Source: Streptomyces sindenensis (GTDB lineage Bacteria; Actinomycetota; Actinomycetes; Streptomycetales; Streptomycetaceae). Taken from it: DNA of 64,000 nucleotides. Positions within the stretch are counted from its first letter, which is position 1. Each line of letters begins with the position of its first letter. The stretch lies in the NCBI RefSeq assembly GCF_014649035.1, contig NZ_BMSG01000001.1:186001-250000 (forward strand), written 5' to 3'. The position numbers and the translations under genes are program-made. Of this stretch, positions 9,243-17,445 are shown piece after piece. The notes beneath the pieces were generated by a model, which had not been told where the DNA came from, ran no database searches, and worked only from the letters and a program-made list of their open reading frames with translations.

Positions 9243-10202
9243 CTACGGCTTCCGCTCGTCGGTGACCGCTGCGGGCAGCGGCGAAGCACCGCCGTGGGCG
9301 GTGCAGACCTCCTTGCCCCCGTCCTTGATGACCACGCAGGCCCGGGCGGCCGCGGGGTAGGGGGCTTCGACCATCGGTGAGTAGGTGTCCCGGTCGTAGG
9401 TGATCGCGCGGGCGGCCGAGTGGTTGTGCTGCCCCTCGACCCGTGCCGTGTCCCCGACCCGGCCCTCGGTGATCCTGGCCCACGCGGCTCCGCAGCGAGG
9501 GCTGTAGCGCAGTTCGAGGTGGATTCCGTCGACCTTCTCCGCCGCGGCGGTCCACACCCCGATATGGCACTCCATGCCCTGGGCGTCCTTGTTCCGGCAT
9601 TCGAACCCGGTGCACTTCGCGGAACTGCCTCTGGACGTCGGCTCCCCCTGGCTCTCCGGGGCACCGACGAGCATGCCCGCGAGCAGTCCGGCGGCCATCC
9701 CGGCTCCGGTGGCTGCCCCGACGATGAGGCCCCAGCGCCGGGGCCTCCGGCGTGCGGCGGCGGGGGCGTGAGGCGCGGGCGACTCCGTCTCCGGGGCCGG
9801 GGACGCCTCCTCTCCCGCCACCGGATCGGTCTCGGGACCGGTCTCGGCGGTATCCGTACCGGCATCGGGATCCTGGCCGGCCGTGGGCGACACCTCGGCG
9901 ACGGCGTCCCCCGGGGTCGTTCCGTCCGGCTGCGACCGGCCGCGCTCGGCGATCTCCAGCAGAAGGAGCAGACGGTCGGGTTTCATCTGGACCGCCTGGG
10001 CGAATTCCCGCACCGCCTGCCGGGGCGGCAGTGCCTTTCCGCTGAGGTAGCGCCCCCACGACGACTTGCTGTAGCTCGTCCGGTTGGCGAGCGTGGCGAG
10101 GGTCATTCCGCTGCGCCGACGCAGCAACCGGAGTTGTTCAGTCAGAAGTCCGGCTTCCCGGGACGGCTTCCCGGCCCCGGGTCTCCCGGCCTGTCCCGCC
10201 AT
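9243..10202 (-). CDS. XRE-type HTH regulator with membrane anchor and extracytoplasmic DUF2690-like domain
   Basis: The 319-residue protein starts at ATG 10202, with GGAGG 10 bases upstream; the frame also offers GTG 10217. Residues about 15-75 form a helix-turn-helix (LTEQLRLLRRRSGMTLATLANRT...SKSSWGRYLSGKALPP). A Pro/Thr/Glu-rich linker follows, then one membrane span (GLIVGAATGAGMAAGLLAGMLVG) and a C-terminal domain with several Cys (CTGFECRNKDAQGMECHIG...CGAAWARI...CVVIKDGGKEVC). This layout is common in Streptomyces: a cytoplasmic DNA-binding head and an extracytoplasmic domain of the DUF2690 type. It is divergent from the DUF1906 gene, so it may control it. Confidence 0.85.
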   Translation of the reverse strand: MAGQAGRPGAGKPSREAGLLTEQLRLLRRRSGMTLATLANRTSYSKSSWGRYLSGKALPPRQAVREFAQAVQMKPDRLLLLLEIAERGRSQPDGTTPGDAVAEVSPTAGQDPDAGTDTAETGPETDPVAGEEASPAPETESPAPHAPAAARRRPRRWGLIVGAATGAGMAAGLLAGMLVGAPESQGEPTSRGSSAKCTGFECRNKDAQGMECHIGVWTAAAEKVDGIHLELRYSPRCGAAWARITEGRVGDTARVEGQHNHSAARAITYDRDTYSPMVEAPYPAAARACVVIKDGGKEVCTAHGGASPLPAAVTDERKP

Positions 10203-10375
10203 CGCTCGTCCTCCCACGCTGTGTCCCCTGGTCCAGGCTCTGTTGACGTGTCCCGCTTCCCATCATGTCCCAACCGGTCCCACCGCTCTAGCGGGCACTC
10301 TCGTCCCGGCACGAGCATCTGTCGAGCCGGCCCGGCACGTATCCGGCGGGCCTTCACAGACAGACGGAGACAGTT

Positions 10376-12697
10376 GTGGCGGATGCCAAAGTCCTGGAAG
10401 CGCAGAAGTGGGTCAACCGCACGTACGGGGGCGTGCCCGGCTACCAGCGCTGCGCCGAGGACGGGCAGACGGGTTGGGGCACCATGTACTCCCTGACCAT
10501 GGGCCTCCAGCACGAGCTGGGCATCAGCCCTCTCGCCGCGGCGTTCGGCCCCACCACCCTTGCGCGGCTGACCTCCTACGGCACGATCAAGCAGGGGCAC
10601 GCGAACGCGAATATGAACAACCTCGTCCAGTACGCCCTGTTCTGCAAGGGCTACTGGGGAGGCGACGGCGACGGCGTCTTCGGTGCCGCCACGAAGGAAG
10701 CCGTCATCAACATCACCCTGGACATGGGCGCGCCGGACTACGAGGGCAGGGTCACCCCGAAGGTGTTCAAGGCGCTGCTCACGATGGACGCGTACGTCGT
10801 CCTCGCCGGCGGCACCGATGCGATCCGCACGATCCAGCAGTGGCTCAACCGGACCTACCTCAACAAGTCCACCTTCTTCATCGGACCGTGCGACGGCCAC
10901 TACTCCCGTGATGTGCAGACGGCACTCATGAAGGCGATCCAGTACGAGATCGGCATCCCCGAGGACCAGGCCAACGGGAACTTCGGCGCGGGCACCCAGG
11001 CTGGGCTGAGGGCCAACACCCTGGCGCAGGGCGACACCGGCACCCTCGTGAGGCTCTTTTCCGCGGCATGCGTCTTCAACCAGCCTGTTCTCCACGAGGG
11101 CGAGACCTATCGCACCGAGTTCAAGGACACCTACGACGCCGCCCTCGCCGAGTTCGTCAAGGCGTTCCAAGGCTTCTCGATCCTGGGTGTGAACGGGCGG
11201 GCCGACTACCCCACCTGGGCCCAACTGCTGGTCTCCACGGGGGATCCGGAGCGCGACGTCGACGCCTGCGACACCCGCTTCACCATCACCGCCTCCCGGG
11301 CACGGGCCCTGGCCGCGGAAGGGTACACGTACGTCGGGCGCTACATCTACGACCCGCCCGGCAGCACCCTGGACAAGGAGATCCAGCCGGGCGAGCTCGA
11401 CAACATCTTCGGCAACGGTCTCCGCGTCTTCCCGATCTACCAGGACAACGCACGGCAACTCGGGGACTTCAGCCACAGCACCGGCTACCGGCACGCGCGG
11501 GAAGCACATGAGCGCGCGGTCGGCTACGGGTTCAATCGAGGCACGGTCATCTATTTCGCGGTCGACTACGACGCCACCGACCCGGAGATCACGTCCCACA
11601 TCATCCCCTACTTCCAGGGAGTCGCCGCCGGGCTGGCTTCCAAGGGCAAGCGGTACGTGCACGGCGTCTACGGGTCCCGCAACGTGTGCGCGCGGATCAC
11701 CGACGCCACGTATGCGCGCTGGTCGTTCGTCTCCGGTATGTCGTGGGGCTTCTCCGGGAATCTCGGGTTCCCCCTGCCGGCCAACTGGGCCTTCAACCAG
11801 ATCAAGGAGTTCCGCTTCCCCAACGGCTCGGACTCCTTCGACCTGGACAACAACGCCCACCGCCCGCATACGGACGAAGGCCAGAACCGCGTCAACAGCA
11901 CCGTCTCCCCGTCCCAGGACTTCATCACGTACGTCGCAACGATCTACGGGTACGCGCTCCGCTACGGGAAGGGGAACCCGAATCAGCTCGTCATGGAGTA
12001 CCTCCGCCACAAGTCGTACGACGACGCCCTGTGGACAGGTCTCATCGGCGGGACTGACAAGGACTTCATCCAGATGGTCTACGGCACGCACGGCGCACCC
12101 GCCTTCAAGCACAATTTCGTCGACAGCTCCACGGGCCAGGAGATGGGCGTCGAACACCTCATGGCCACCTGCAACGGTCATTTCCGCTACCCGAAGCCCG
12201 TTGACGCGCAGCAGGTCAACCACGGGGACGTCGCGGGCTGGGGCGGCGACCTCATCACCTTCTACGCGGAGTGGCAGCACGACCGCGAGAGTTACGCCTC
12301 CGGCTATCAGTACTGCGTGGAGCGGCTGGCGAAGACCGGAATCCCGTCGACCTTCGGCTACTCGGACCTCCTGGAGGACGCGGACGGCTATCTGATCGCC
12401 CAACGCGTCAGAGAGGGCGCCAACATCGCCGACGCGGTGCAGCACCACTACGGCAGCGGGGGGAACAACGGGCGGTTCCGCGACTACCGCAGCCACCGCT
12501 TCGGGAGCAAGGCGAACACCGAGGCACTGGCCCGGGCCATGCTCACGACGAACAGCCCCGTCATCGCGGCCGGACGAACCTTGCTCATCAAGAGGACCGG
12601 GGGCTTGGGAGCACTACTGCCCGAGTCGCTGCCCGCAGCCCAACTCAACGACTTTCTCTCCGGGTTCACCGACGTCCTCCACGGAATGGCTGGCTGA
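10376..12697 (+). CDS. Large DUF1906 (glycoside-hydrolase-like) protein with duplicated N-terminal modules
   Basis: The 773-residue protein starts at GTG 10376. Residues 1-150 and 150-290 look like two copies of one module: AQKWVNRTYGG...LQHELGI...FGPTTLARL against IQQWLNRTYLN...IQYEIGI...FGAGTQAGL, resembling peptidoglycan-binding repeats. Residues about 295-500 are a DUF1906/Rv2525c-type TIM-barrel domain (YVGRYIYDPP, VFPIYQDNA, YFAVDYDATD, GVYGS, WAFNQIKEF). The last 270 residues are not recognised. No signal peptide or twin-Arg motif is seen, although every domain suggests cell-wall contact. Neighbours downstream are wall-related and exported. Confidence 0.8.
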   Translation: MADAKVLEAQKWVNRTYGGVPGYQRCAEDGQTGWGTMYSLTMGLQHELGISPLAAAFGPTTLARLTSYGTIKQGHANANMNNLVQYALFCKGYWGGDGDGVFGAATKEAVINITLDMGAPDYEGRVTPKVFKALLTMDAYVVLAGGTDAIRTIQQWLNRTYLNKSTFFIGPCDGHYSRDVQTALMKAIQYEIGIPEDQANGNFGAGTQAGLRANTLAQGDTGTLVRLFSAACVFNQPVLHEGETYRTEFKDTYDAALAEFVKAFQGFSILGVNGRADYPTWAQLLVSTGDPERDVDACDTRFTITASRARALAAEGYTYVGRYIYDPPGSTLDKEIQPGELDNIFGNGLRVFPIYQDNARQLGDFSHSTGYRHAREAHERAVGYGFNRGTVIYFAVDYDATDPEITSHIIPYFQGVAAGLASKGKRYVHGVYGSRNVCARITDATYARWSFVSGMSWGFSGNLGFPLPANWAFNQIKEFRFPNGSDSFDLDNNAHRPHTDEGQNRVNSTVSPSQDFITYVATIYGYALRYGKGNPNQLVMEYLRHKSYDDALWTGLIGGTDKDFIQMVYGTHGAPAFKHNFVDSSTGQEMGVEHLMATCNGHFRYPKPVDAQQVNHGDVAGWGGDLITFYAEWQHDRESYASGYQYCVERLAKTGIPSTFGYSDLLEDADGYLIAQRVREGANIADAVQHHYGSGGNNGRFRDYRSHRFGSKANTEALARAMLTTNSPVIAAGRTLLIKRTGGLGALLPESLPAAQLNDFLSGFTDVLHGMAG

Positions 12698-12737
12698 CCA
12701 TGCGCATGTCCCACGACAGAGAAGGAGCGGACCACCG

Positions 12738-13481
12738 GTGAACCAGCACGGGAACGCCGCACCGCACACACCTCTCCACCGCCGCCAGGTCGTCACCGGC
12801 TTCGCCGCGATCGGCGGGGCGGCCCTGTGGTCCGCCATCGGAGGCACCGGGTCGGCCGTGGCCGCTCCGACGGCCGGACGGGCCGCGACCACCGCCTCAT
12901 CGGCCGCACGGTGGAGCGGCACACACAGCGCCAACGGCTGGCCGGTCGTCGAGCGTACGCCGGAGCACCGGATCGGAGGAGCGGGCGGAACCCGCGTGTC
13001 CTGCCTCGGCGGGGACGTCGCCACCGTCCTGCTCCACCTGGTACGCCGCTACCACTACGAGGTCCGCGCGATCGGCCCCCGGGACGTCACCGGGCACACC
13101 ACGGACCGGGTGGTAGGCCCGCCGTACGAGAGCAACCACCTCTCCGGTACGGCCATCACCCTCTTCCTGGCCCTCCACCCGACGGGAGCGAAGGGCAACG
13201 TCTTCCCTCAGGCTCTCGCCACGCTCCGGGACATCCTGGCGGAGCTGGACGGCGTGGTGGCGTGGGGCGGCGACCAGAAGCACGCCAAGGAGTCCCATTT
13301 CCAGATCGACGTCGCCCCCGGGGACAAGAAGCTGGCGGAGGTCGCCGCGCGCGTCGGGGCCTGGGACCGCCGCCCCGGTGCCGGTGCGGGCGTGGTCCCC
13401 GACGTCTTCGCGCCCGGGCGACGGACCCACGCGAGGGACCTGCGCAACCGCCAGAACCAACAGCACCGGCGGAACCGCTAG
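12738..13481 (+). CDS. Tat-exported M15-type (VanY-like) peptidase with an altered metal site
   Basis: The 247-residue protein starts at GTG 12738, with GAAGGAG 10 bases upstream. A twin-Arg signal (HRRQVVTGFAAIGGAAL) directs export in folded form. The body resembles D-Ala-D-Ala carboxypeptidases of family M15: SNHLSGTAIT matches the family S-x-H-x-x-G-x-A-x-D except that the zinc-ligand Asp is Thr, and WGGDQKHAKESHFQID gives the second His motif. It may therefore be a binding protein or have shifted chemistry. The tail is Arg/Asn/Gln-rich. It lies 40 bases after the DUF1906 gene, probably in the same transcript. Confidence 0.78.
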   Translation: MNQHGNAAPHTPLHRRQVVTGFAAIGGAALWSAIGGTGSAVAAPTAGRAATTASSAARWSGTHSANGWPVVERTPEHRIGGAGGTRVSCLGGDVATVLLHLVRRYHYEVRAIGPRDVTGHTTDRVVGPPYESNHLSGTAITLFLALHPTGAKGNVFPQALATLRDILAELDGVVAWGGDQKHAKESHFQIDVAPGDKKLAEVAARVGAWDRRPGAGAGVVPDVFAPGRRTHARDLRNRQNQQHRRNR

Positions 13482-13548
13482 GAGTTCCGGCCTACCTCAC
13501 CCGAGTCGCTCAACAGCGGGCGGCTCCGAACGGAATGAAGGAGTCTGT

Positions 13549-13992
13549 ATGCGCACCATGACGAAAGCACTGGTCAGTGTCGTCACAGCCGCCGGAATAG
13601 CCGCCGGCGGCCTGGCCGCCGCGGGCACCAGCGTCGCGGCGGTTCCGGAGAGGAGCCCGGCGGCGAGTGCGGAGGCGATCGCCCCGCTCTCGTGGAACAA
13701 CCTCGGCCTGTCGACCTCCGACGCCAAGAGCATTCAGGGTAAGTACCTGAGGCATTACGGCTACAACGGAGCGATCGACGGGCTGCTCGGCACCAACAGC
13801 TGGAAGGCGATGCAGCGCCTCCTCAAGGACACCCGGGACTACAGCGGCACGGTCGACGGAATTGTCGGCCCCCTCACGGTGAAGGCGTTGCAGCGCTATC
13901 TCAAGCGGTGGCATCGCTACACCGGCGCGATCGACGGAATCGCAGGCCCGGCAACCACGGCGGCCTTCTCGCGGATGGCCCGGGTGACCTGA
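13549..13992 (+). CDS. Secreted peptidoglycan-binding domain protein
   Basis: The 147-residue protein starts at ATG 13549, with AAGGAG upstream. A signal peptide (MRTMTKALVSVVTAAGIAAG, cleavage near AVA) precedes tandem PG_binding_1-like repeats: IQGKYLRHYGYNGAIDGLLGTNSWKAM, LLKDTRDYSGTVDGIVGPLTVKAL, and LKRWHRYTGAIDGIAGPATTAAF. Each unit carries the D-G-x-x-G/G-P motif of the fold. It has no catalytic domain, so it likely acts as a wall ligand or inhibitor. It follows the M15-like gene in the same direction. Confidence 0.85.
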   Translation: MRTMTKALVSVVTAAGIAAGGLAAAGTSVAAVPERSPAASAEAIAPLSWNNLGLSTSDAKSIQGKYLRHYGYNGAIDGLLGTNSWKAMQRLLKDTRDYSGTVDGIVGPLTVKALQRYLKRWHRYTGAIDGIAGPATTAAFSRMARVT

Positions 13993-14054
13993 GCCGAACT
14001 CGAACGCCACCCGGAGCACGCACAGTTCACCGTCCCACCCATCGAAGGATGAAG

Positions 14055-14552
14055 ATGCGCAATCGAACCATCGCGTCCCTGGCCGCAATGGCGTCCGCCG
14101 CGGCAACCGTCATCACCATGACCGCCACACCGGCCAACGCCTACGGCCAACTGATCGTCCTGGACCGTGATTCGGCGGTGACGGACTACTGCCCCTGCAA
14201 CTTCGGCGACGACATCGACGGAACCGAATTCAAGTACGACGCGGGCGGCGCGGGAACCAAGATCGTCCATGGAAACGCCAGCGGATACGCGGTAGCGAAG
14301 GTCGAGTTCCACCCGTACGACGAGATCGTCCTGATCTATGACGTCGCGAACGACGGCGACACCTTGTACTACAAAGTGGACTTCGCTGGTGACGGCAAGG
14401 CGGGAAAGCTGTACTCGGCTCCGGGAACGTCCAACATCTGGGATGTCAATAGGCTGAACTTCAACATGCCGGAGAACGTGACGGTGACGATCACGGTGTA
14501 CGACGACAAGGCGATGAATGAGAAGGTCGCCCAGATCTCCGGCAGAACCTGA
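14055..14552 (+). CDS. Small secreted protein of unknown function
   Basis: The 165-residue protein probably starts at ATG 14055 (MRNRTIASL), because GAAGGA at 14044-14049 is then correctly spaced; ATG 14049 overlaps that site. A signal peptide ends near ANAYG. The mature part (about 135 residues) is acidic and aromatic-rich, with DYCPCNFGDD (a close Cys pair), YYKVDFAGDGKAGKLY and VTVTITVYDDKAMNE, suggesting a beta-sandwich. No family was recognised. It closes the wall-related gene run and is followed by a strong terminator. Confidence 0.75.
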   Translation: MRNRTIASLAAMASAAATVITMTATPANAYGQLIVLDRDSAVTDYCPCNFGDDIDGTEFKYDAGGAGTKIVHGNASGYAVAKVEFHPYDEIVLIYDVANDGDTLYYKVDFAGDGKAGKLYSAPGTSNIWDVNRLNFNMPENVTVTITVYDDKAMNEKVAQISGRT

Positions 14553-14577
14553 TCTCGGTCGGCCCGCTTCCGGCAAC

Positions 14578-14616
14578 GCGGTGACGGCCCCGACCCACGG
14601 CCGGGGCCGTCACCGC
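14578..14616. terminator. Strong bidirectional terminator
   Basis: A perfect 15-base stem (14578-14592 with 14602-14616) with a 9-base loop lies between the convergent small secreted protein gene and the Cys/His-rich gene. Confidence 0.85.
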
Positions 14617-14627
14617 ATGCCTGCTCA

Positions 14628-15008
14628 TCACAGGCAATCGCGGGGCGCGAGATGCGGGTGCTCCTGAGCGAGCAGGGCGTCCACGGCCACCAGCGTCGGA
14701 TCGACGATGGACCAGTCGTGGGCGGAGGGGTGACCGGCGAACAGCCCGCACGCGTCCTCGCCCCCGGGGCCGACCGCACCGCACCAGCCCAGCTCCGCCA
14801 GGATCGCCCGCTCGCCCCTCCAGCGGGCCCAGACGGCGGTGCGGTTCGCATCGTTGTCCCACAACGCCACCGCGTGGTCGCCGTCGTGGCCGGCGGCCAG
14901 CTCGCAGAGAAGGTGTCCGGCTTCCGGGCGGCTGCCGCCGTCGGCAGCGGCGAGGCGGAGCACGAACTCCGGGGGCGGCAGCAGGGTTACGGCAGTGCAC
15001 TGGTCCAT
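14628..15008 (-). CDS. Cys/His-rich conserved hypothetical protein, paralogue A
   Basis: The 126-residue protein starts at ATG 15008 with MDQCTAVT, the same opening as its upstream neighbour (MLQCTAVT). Shared Cys/His positions are C35-x5-H41-x3-H45, C76, and C87-x5-H93-P-x2-H97, which look like metal ligands. No family was recognised. It is the last gene of a four-gene minus-strand operon. Its last codons are duplicated at 9108-9193. No signal peptide is present, so it is probably cytosolic. Confidence 0.75.
   Translation of the reverse strand: MDQCTAVTLLPPPEFVLRLAAADGGSRPEAGHLLCELAAGHDGDHAVALWDNDANRTAVWARWRGERAILAELGWCGAVGPGGEDACGLFAGHPSAHDWSIVDPTLVAVDALLAQEHPHLAPRDCL
14641..14713. repeat. 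73-bp direct repeat, copy 2 (copy 1 at 9121-9193)
   Basis: The two copies are 5,520 bases apart in the same orientation and differ at one base. Copy 2 is the 3' part of the intact gene at 14628-15008; copy 1 is an orphan fragment. Together they bracket the HTH/DUF1906/M15/PG-binding cluster. Confidence 0.9.
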
Positions 15009-15035
15009 GGGGCGGGAATCCTCCGGTCGTCGCCG

Positions 15036-15536
15036 TCAGGGCGCGTCGGTGTCGGGAACATCAGGTACGTCGGATACGTCAGAGGCGCCGGGTGCGCCGG
15101 GTGCGCCGGGATCGCCGTCCTCGGAGACGAGTCGCCGGACCTCGCTGTGGACGTGTTCGGCGATGAGGTCGCCGAGCGGGTCGGTCACGGAGAAGGAGTG
15201 CGGCCCGGGGTGGTGGTCGAAGTACGCGCACGGGGTCACCGTGCGGGTCGCCGGCTCGCGGAGCACGGCAGGGCACAGACGCAGCGTGTCGAGCCGGTGG
15301 ACGCGGTGGGCCCCGGTCCCCGACCAGAGGAGCCACAGGTCCTGGTCGTCCGGGGTGTCCGCGGTCCACAGGTGCGCGGCGTGTTCGGCCCGCTCGTCGT
15401 GGTCGCCGAGCTCGCACAGGACGAACTCCTCCGGCTCCACGGCATCGGGTGGGTGCTCGGGCCCGCCCTCCATCGTCGCGAGCGCCAGCAGCGCTTCCGC
15501 GTACGGGACTTGGGTCACGGCAGTGCATTGCAGCAC
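15036..15536 (-). CDS. Cys/His-rich conserved hypothetical protein, paralogue B
   Basis: The 166-residue protein starts at GTG 15536. It shares MxQCTAVT with paralogue A and a matching pattern: C41-x4-H46 with H52/H55, LW in the same place, C88, then C103-x5-H109-P-x2-H113 followed by V-x-DP. The C-terminus is a low-complexity Gly/Asp/Pro/Val tail. It starts 4 bases after the previous operon gene ends and ends 27 bases before paralogue A, so all are probably co-transcribed. Function is unknown; a structural zinc site is an inference from the pattern. Confidence 0.72.
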   Translation of the reverse strand: MLQCTAVTQVPYAEALLALATMEGGPEHPPDAVEPEEFVLCELGDHDERAEHAAHLWTADTPDDQDLWLLWSGTGAHRVHRLDTLRLCPAVLREPATRTVTPCAYFDHHPGPHSFSVTDPLGDLIAEHVHSEVRRLVSEDGDPGAPGAPGASDVSDVPDVPDTDAP

Positions 15537-15540
15537 GCGG

Positions 15541-16005
15541 TCAGGCCCCTTCCGTACGGGGGCGAGGCGGGGACGGGTGGTCCGCCGGGGCCGCCGCCGC
15601 CCATCCCCACAGATCCACGGGCCACGCGCCGAGCGTGACGCGAAGCCCCACGAAGGGGTCGACCACGGTGAGCAGGGCGGGGAGCCCGGATTCCAGCGCG
15701 CTCAGGGCGTGGTCCTGGCTGCCGTGGTCGCCCGCCCACGCCCGGAGCGCTTCGGGGGCGTCGGAGCCGTGGAAGGCGACCGGCCGGACGTCCCTGGCCC
15801 GGAGCCACGGGGCGGCCGGGGGCAGATTCCGGCCGTGGGCGTCCGCCAGCCGCAGGGCCTGCCGCCGGAGCCAGCGGAGGACGAGTCGGCGGTTCGGCAG
15901 AGCGACTCCGCCGAGCGGGAGGGCCCGGCCGCCGCCCGTCACCGTGACGGCCGCGACGTAGTCCAGCACTCTCGCACCGCCCGCGCCCGCAGCGCCCGCC
16001 CTCAC
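15541..16005 (-). CDS. Conserved hypothetical protein in the XRE-divergent operon
   Basis: The 154-residue protein starts at GTG 16005 within a GTGA overlap with the preceding gene. It is Leu/Ala/Arg-rich with LPNRRLVLRWLRRQALRLADAHGRNLPP and a C-terminal VDPFVGLRVTLGAWPVDLWGW. There is no signal peptide or clear membrane span. No family was recognised. The tight overlaps on both sides tie it to the small protein upstream and the Cys/His-rich pair downstream. Confidence 0.65.
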   Translation of the reverse strand: MRAGAAGAGGARVLDYVAAVTVTGGGRALPLGGVALPNRRLVLRWLRRQALRLADAHGRNLPPAAPWLRARDVRPVAFHGSDAPEALRAWAGDHGSQDHALSALESGLPALLTVVDPFVGLRVTLGAWPVDLWGWAAAAPADHPSPPRPRTEGA

Positions 16006-16262
16006 AGCACTTCCCCCCGGCTGCGGGCGTTGAGCCGCGCGGTACGGGCCCGAAGCTGCTCCATGAGCAACGCGGGCCGTACGTAACGCGGTTCGACCTC
16101 CCACTCGCGCCCGCCACTGACCGGTCGGAGGGACCAGTACGGGCCGGCGACGCCCTGGAACTCCCCCACGCGGTCACCGCGACTGGTGTCCGCGAGCAGG
16201 GTCCCGGGGTCCGGGACGGGTAAGGGTCGCTCCGTTTTCGAGCTGGCGTTCTCGCCGTACAC
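16002..16262 (-). CDS. Small conserved protein, first gene of the four-gene operon
   Basis: The 86-residue protein starts at GTG 16262, with GGAG 8 bases upstream. The central text VPDPGTLLADTSRGDRVGEF followed by GPYWSLRPVSGGREWEVEP is a pattern common in small Streptomyces proteins encoded beside XRE-DUF5753/DUF397 regulators. The C-terminus is basic (RARTARLNARSRGE). It is divergent from the XRE gene, with 93 bases between the starts, so both promoters are in that gap. Function unknown. Confidence 0.75.
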   Translation of the reverse strand: MYGENASSKTERPLPVPDPGTLLADTSRGDRVGEFQGVAGPYWSLRPVSGGREWEVEPRYVRPALLMEQLRARTARLNARSRGEVL

Positions 16263-16355
16263 CGTTCGCTCCTCTCTGTAGCCGAACGACTACCGGGGCG
16301 ACTCAGCGTGGCCTAGCGTGGATACGTCTTCAACGTTTCGGAACTGGGGGATACG

Positions 16356-17195
16356 TTGGTCAACCGCAAGGAAGTGAACCCCGACGGGGGGCCGGAGGCG
16401 GCCTACGGCGCACGTCTGCGTAGGGAGCGGGAGGCTCGGGGCTGGAAACAGGACGACCTCGGCGGGCGCATCGGCTACACGGGGCGGCACGTTTCCGGCG
16501 TGGAATTGTGCCACAAGTCCCCAACTCGCAAGTTCTCGATCGCCGTTGATGTGGCGATGGGATACACGGGAACCGCTGATTCGTTCGAGCGCGAGTGGCG
16601 CAAGATCAAGCACGGGGTGCTGTTGCAGGGCTTCCCGGAGTACGTGGCGCTGGAGGGCCGGGCGGCGGAGATCCGGCTGTTCGAGGTGGGCGTCATCCCG
16701 GGGCTCTTGCAGACCCGGGAGTACGCGGAGGCGCTGGCCCGCGGGGCGGTCGACCGGGGCGTCATCACCCCCGAACAGGCCGATCAGCGCGTCTCGTTAC
16801 TCATGGAGCGCCAGGGCGCGCTGTTACGCACCGTGCCGCCGATGCTGATCGCGGTGCTGGACGAGAGCTGCATCCGCCGCCCGATCGGCAGCCCTGCCGT
16901 GATGGACGCCCAGTTGCAGCACCTGGTCGACTTCGCCACGCAGTCCCACACCATGCTGCAGATCGCCCCGTTCAGTATCGGCGAGCAGCGGCCCTTCAAT
17001 CGGCTGGTGAATCTGCTGACGCTCCAGGACCGGTCCGTGTTCTCCTACGTCGAGTCCGAGTCGCAGGGGCATCTGGACCGTGAACTCAGCTCGGTCATCC
17101 CGATGGTGAGGGCCTACCATCAGTTGCAGGCTGTGTCTCTGTCGCAGACCGATACCGTGGACATGATCCACCAGCATCGAAAGGGCACCCCGTGA
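16356..17195 (+). CDS. XRE regulator with DUF5753 (Scr1/BldB-neighbour type)
   Basis: The 279-residue protein starts at TTG 16356 after GGGGGAT. Residues about 15-75 form an HTH_31-type helix-turn-helix (YGARLRREREARGWKQDDLGGRIGY). Residues about 95-270 match DUF5753 (FEVGVIPGLLQTREYAEALARG, ERQGAL, LDESCIRRPIGS, LQIAPFSIGEQ, VSYVESESQGHL-type). The downstream DUF397 start overlaps its stop (GTGA). Such pairs occur in large numbers in Streptomyces and include WhiJ-like developmental regulators; some are described as antitoxin-like. The target is unknown. Confidence 0.9.
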   Translation: MVNRKEVNPDGGPEAAYGARLRREREARGWKQDDLGGRIGYTGRHVSGVELCHKSPTRKFSIAVDVAMGYTGTADSFEREWRKIKHGVLLQGFPEYVALEGRAAEIRLFEVGVIPGLLQTREYAEALARGAVDRGVITPEQADQRVSLLMERQGALLRTVPPMLIAVLDESCIRRPIGSPAVMDAQLQHLVDFATQSHTMLQIAPFSIGEQRPFNRLVNLLTLQDRSVFSYVESESQGHLDRELSSVIPMVRAYHQLQAVSLSQTDTVDMIHQHRKGTP

Positions 17196-17398
17196 CGACC
17201 GAATCCACGACCCCGCAGTGGGTCAAGTCCTCCTACAGCGACAACGGCGGTTCGTGCGTCGAGTGGGCCCCGCGCACCGCGTCCGCCACCGGCACCGTCC
17301 CCGTACGCGACTCGAAGAACCCCGGCGGCCCCGCCCTCGGCGTCCCCGCCACCGCGTTCGCCGCCTTCGTCGCGGGTATCAAGTCGGGCGAGCTGTAG
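17192..17398 (+). CDS. DUF397 protein, copy 1
   Basis: The 68-residue protein starts at GTG 17192, overlapping the XRE stop. It shows the DUF397 signature: WVKSSYSDNGGSCVEWAP, then VPVRDSKNPGGPAL and AFVAGIKSGEL. DUF397 proteins usually pair with the adjacent XRE-DUF5753 regulator and may modulate it. Confidence 0.92.
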   Translation: MTTESTTPQWVKSSYSDNGGSCVEWAPRTASATGTVPVRDSKNPGGPALGVPATAFAAFVAGIKSGEL

Positions 17399-17445
17399 TA
17401 CCGACCGCAGCAACGACCGGACAACGACGAAAGGGCGGCACGCAG

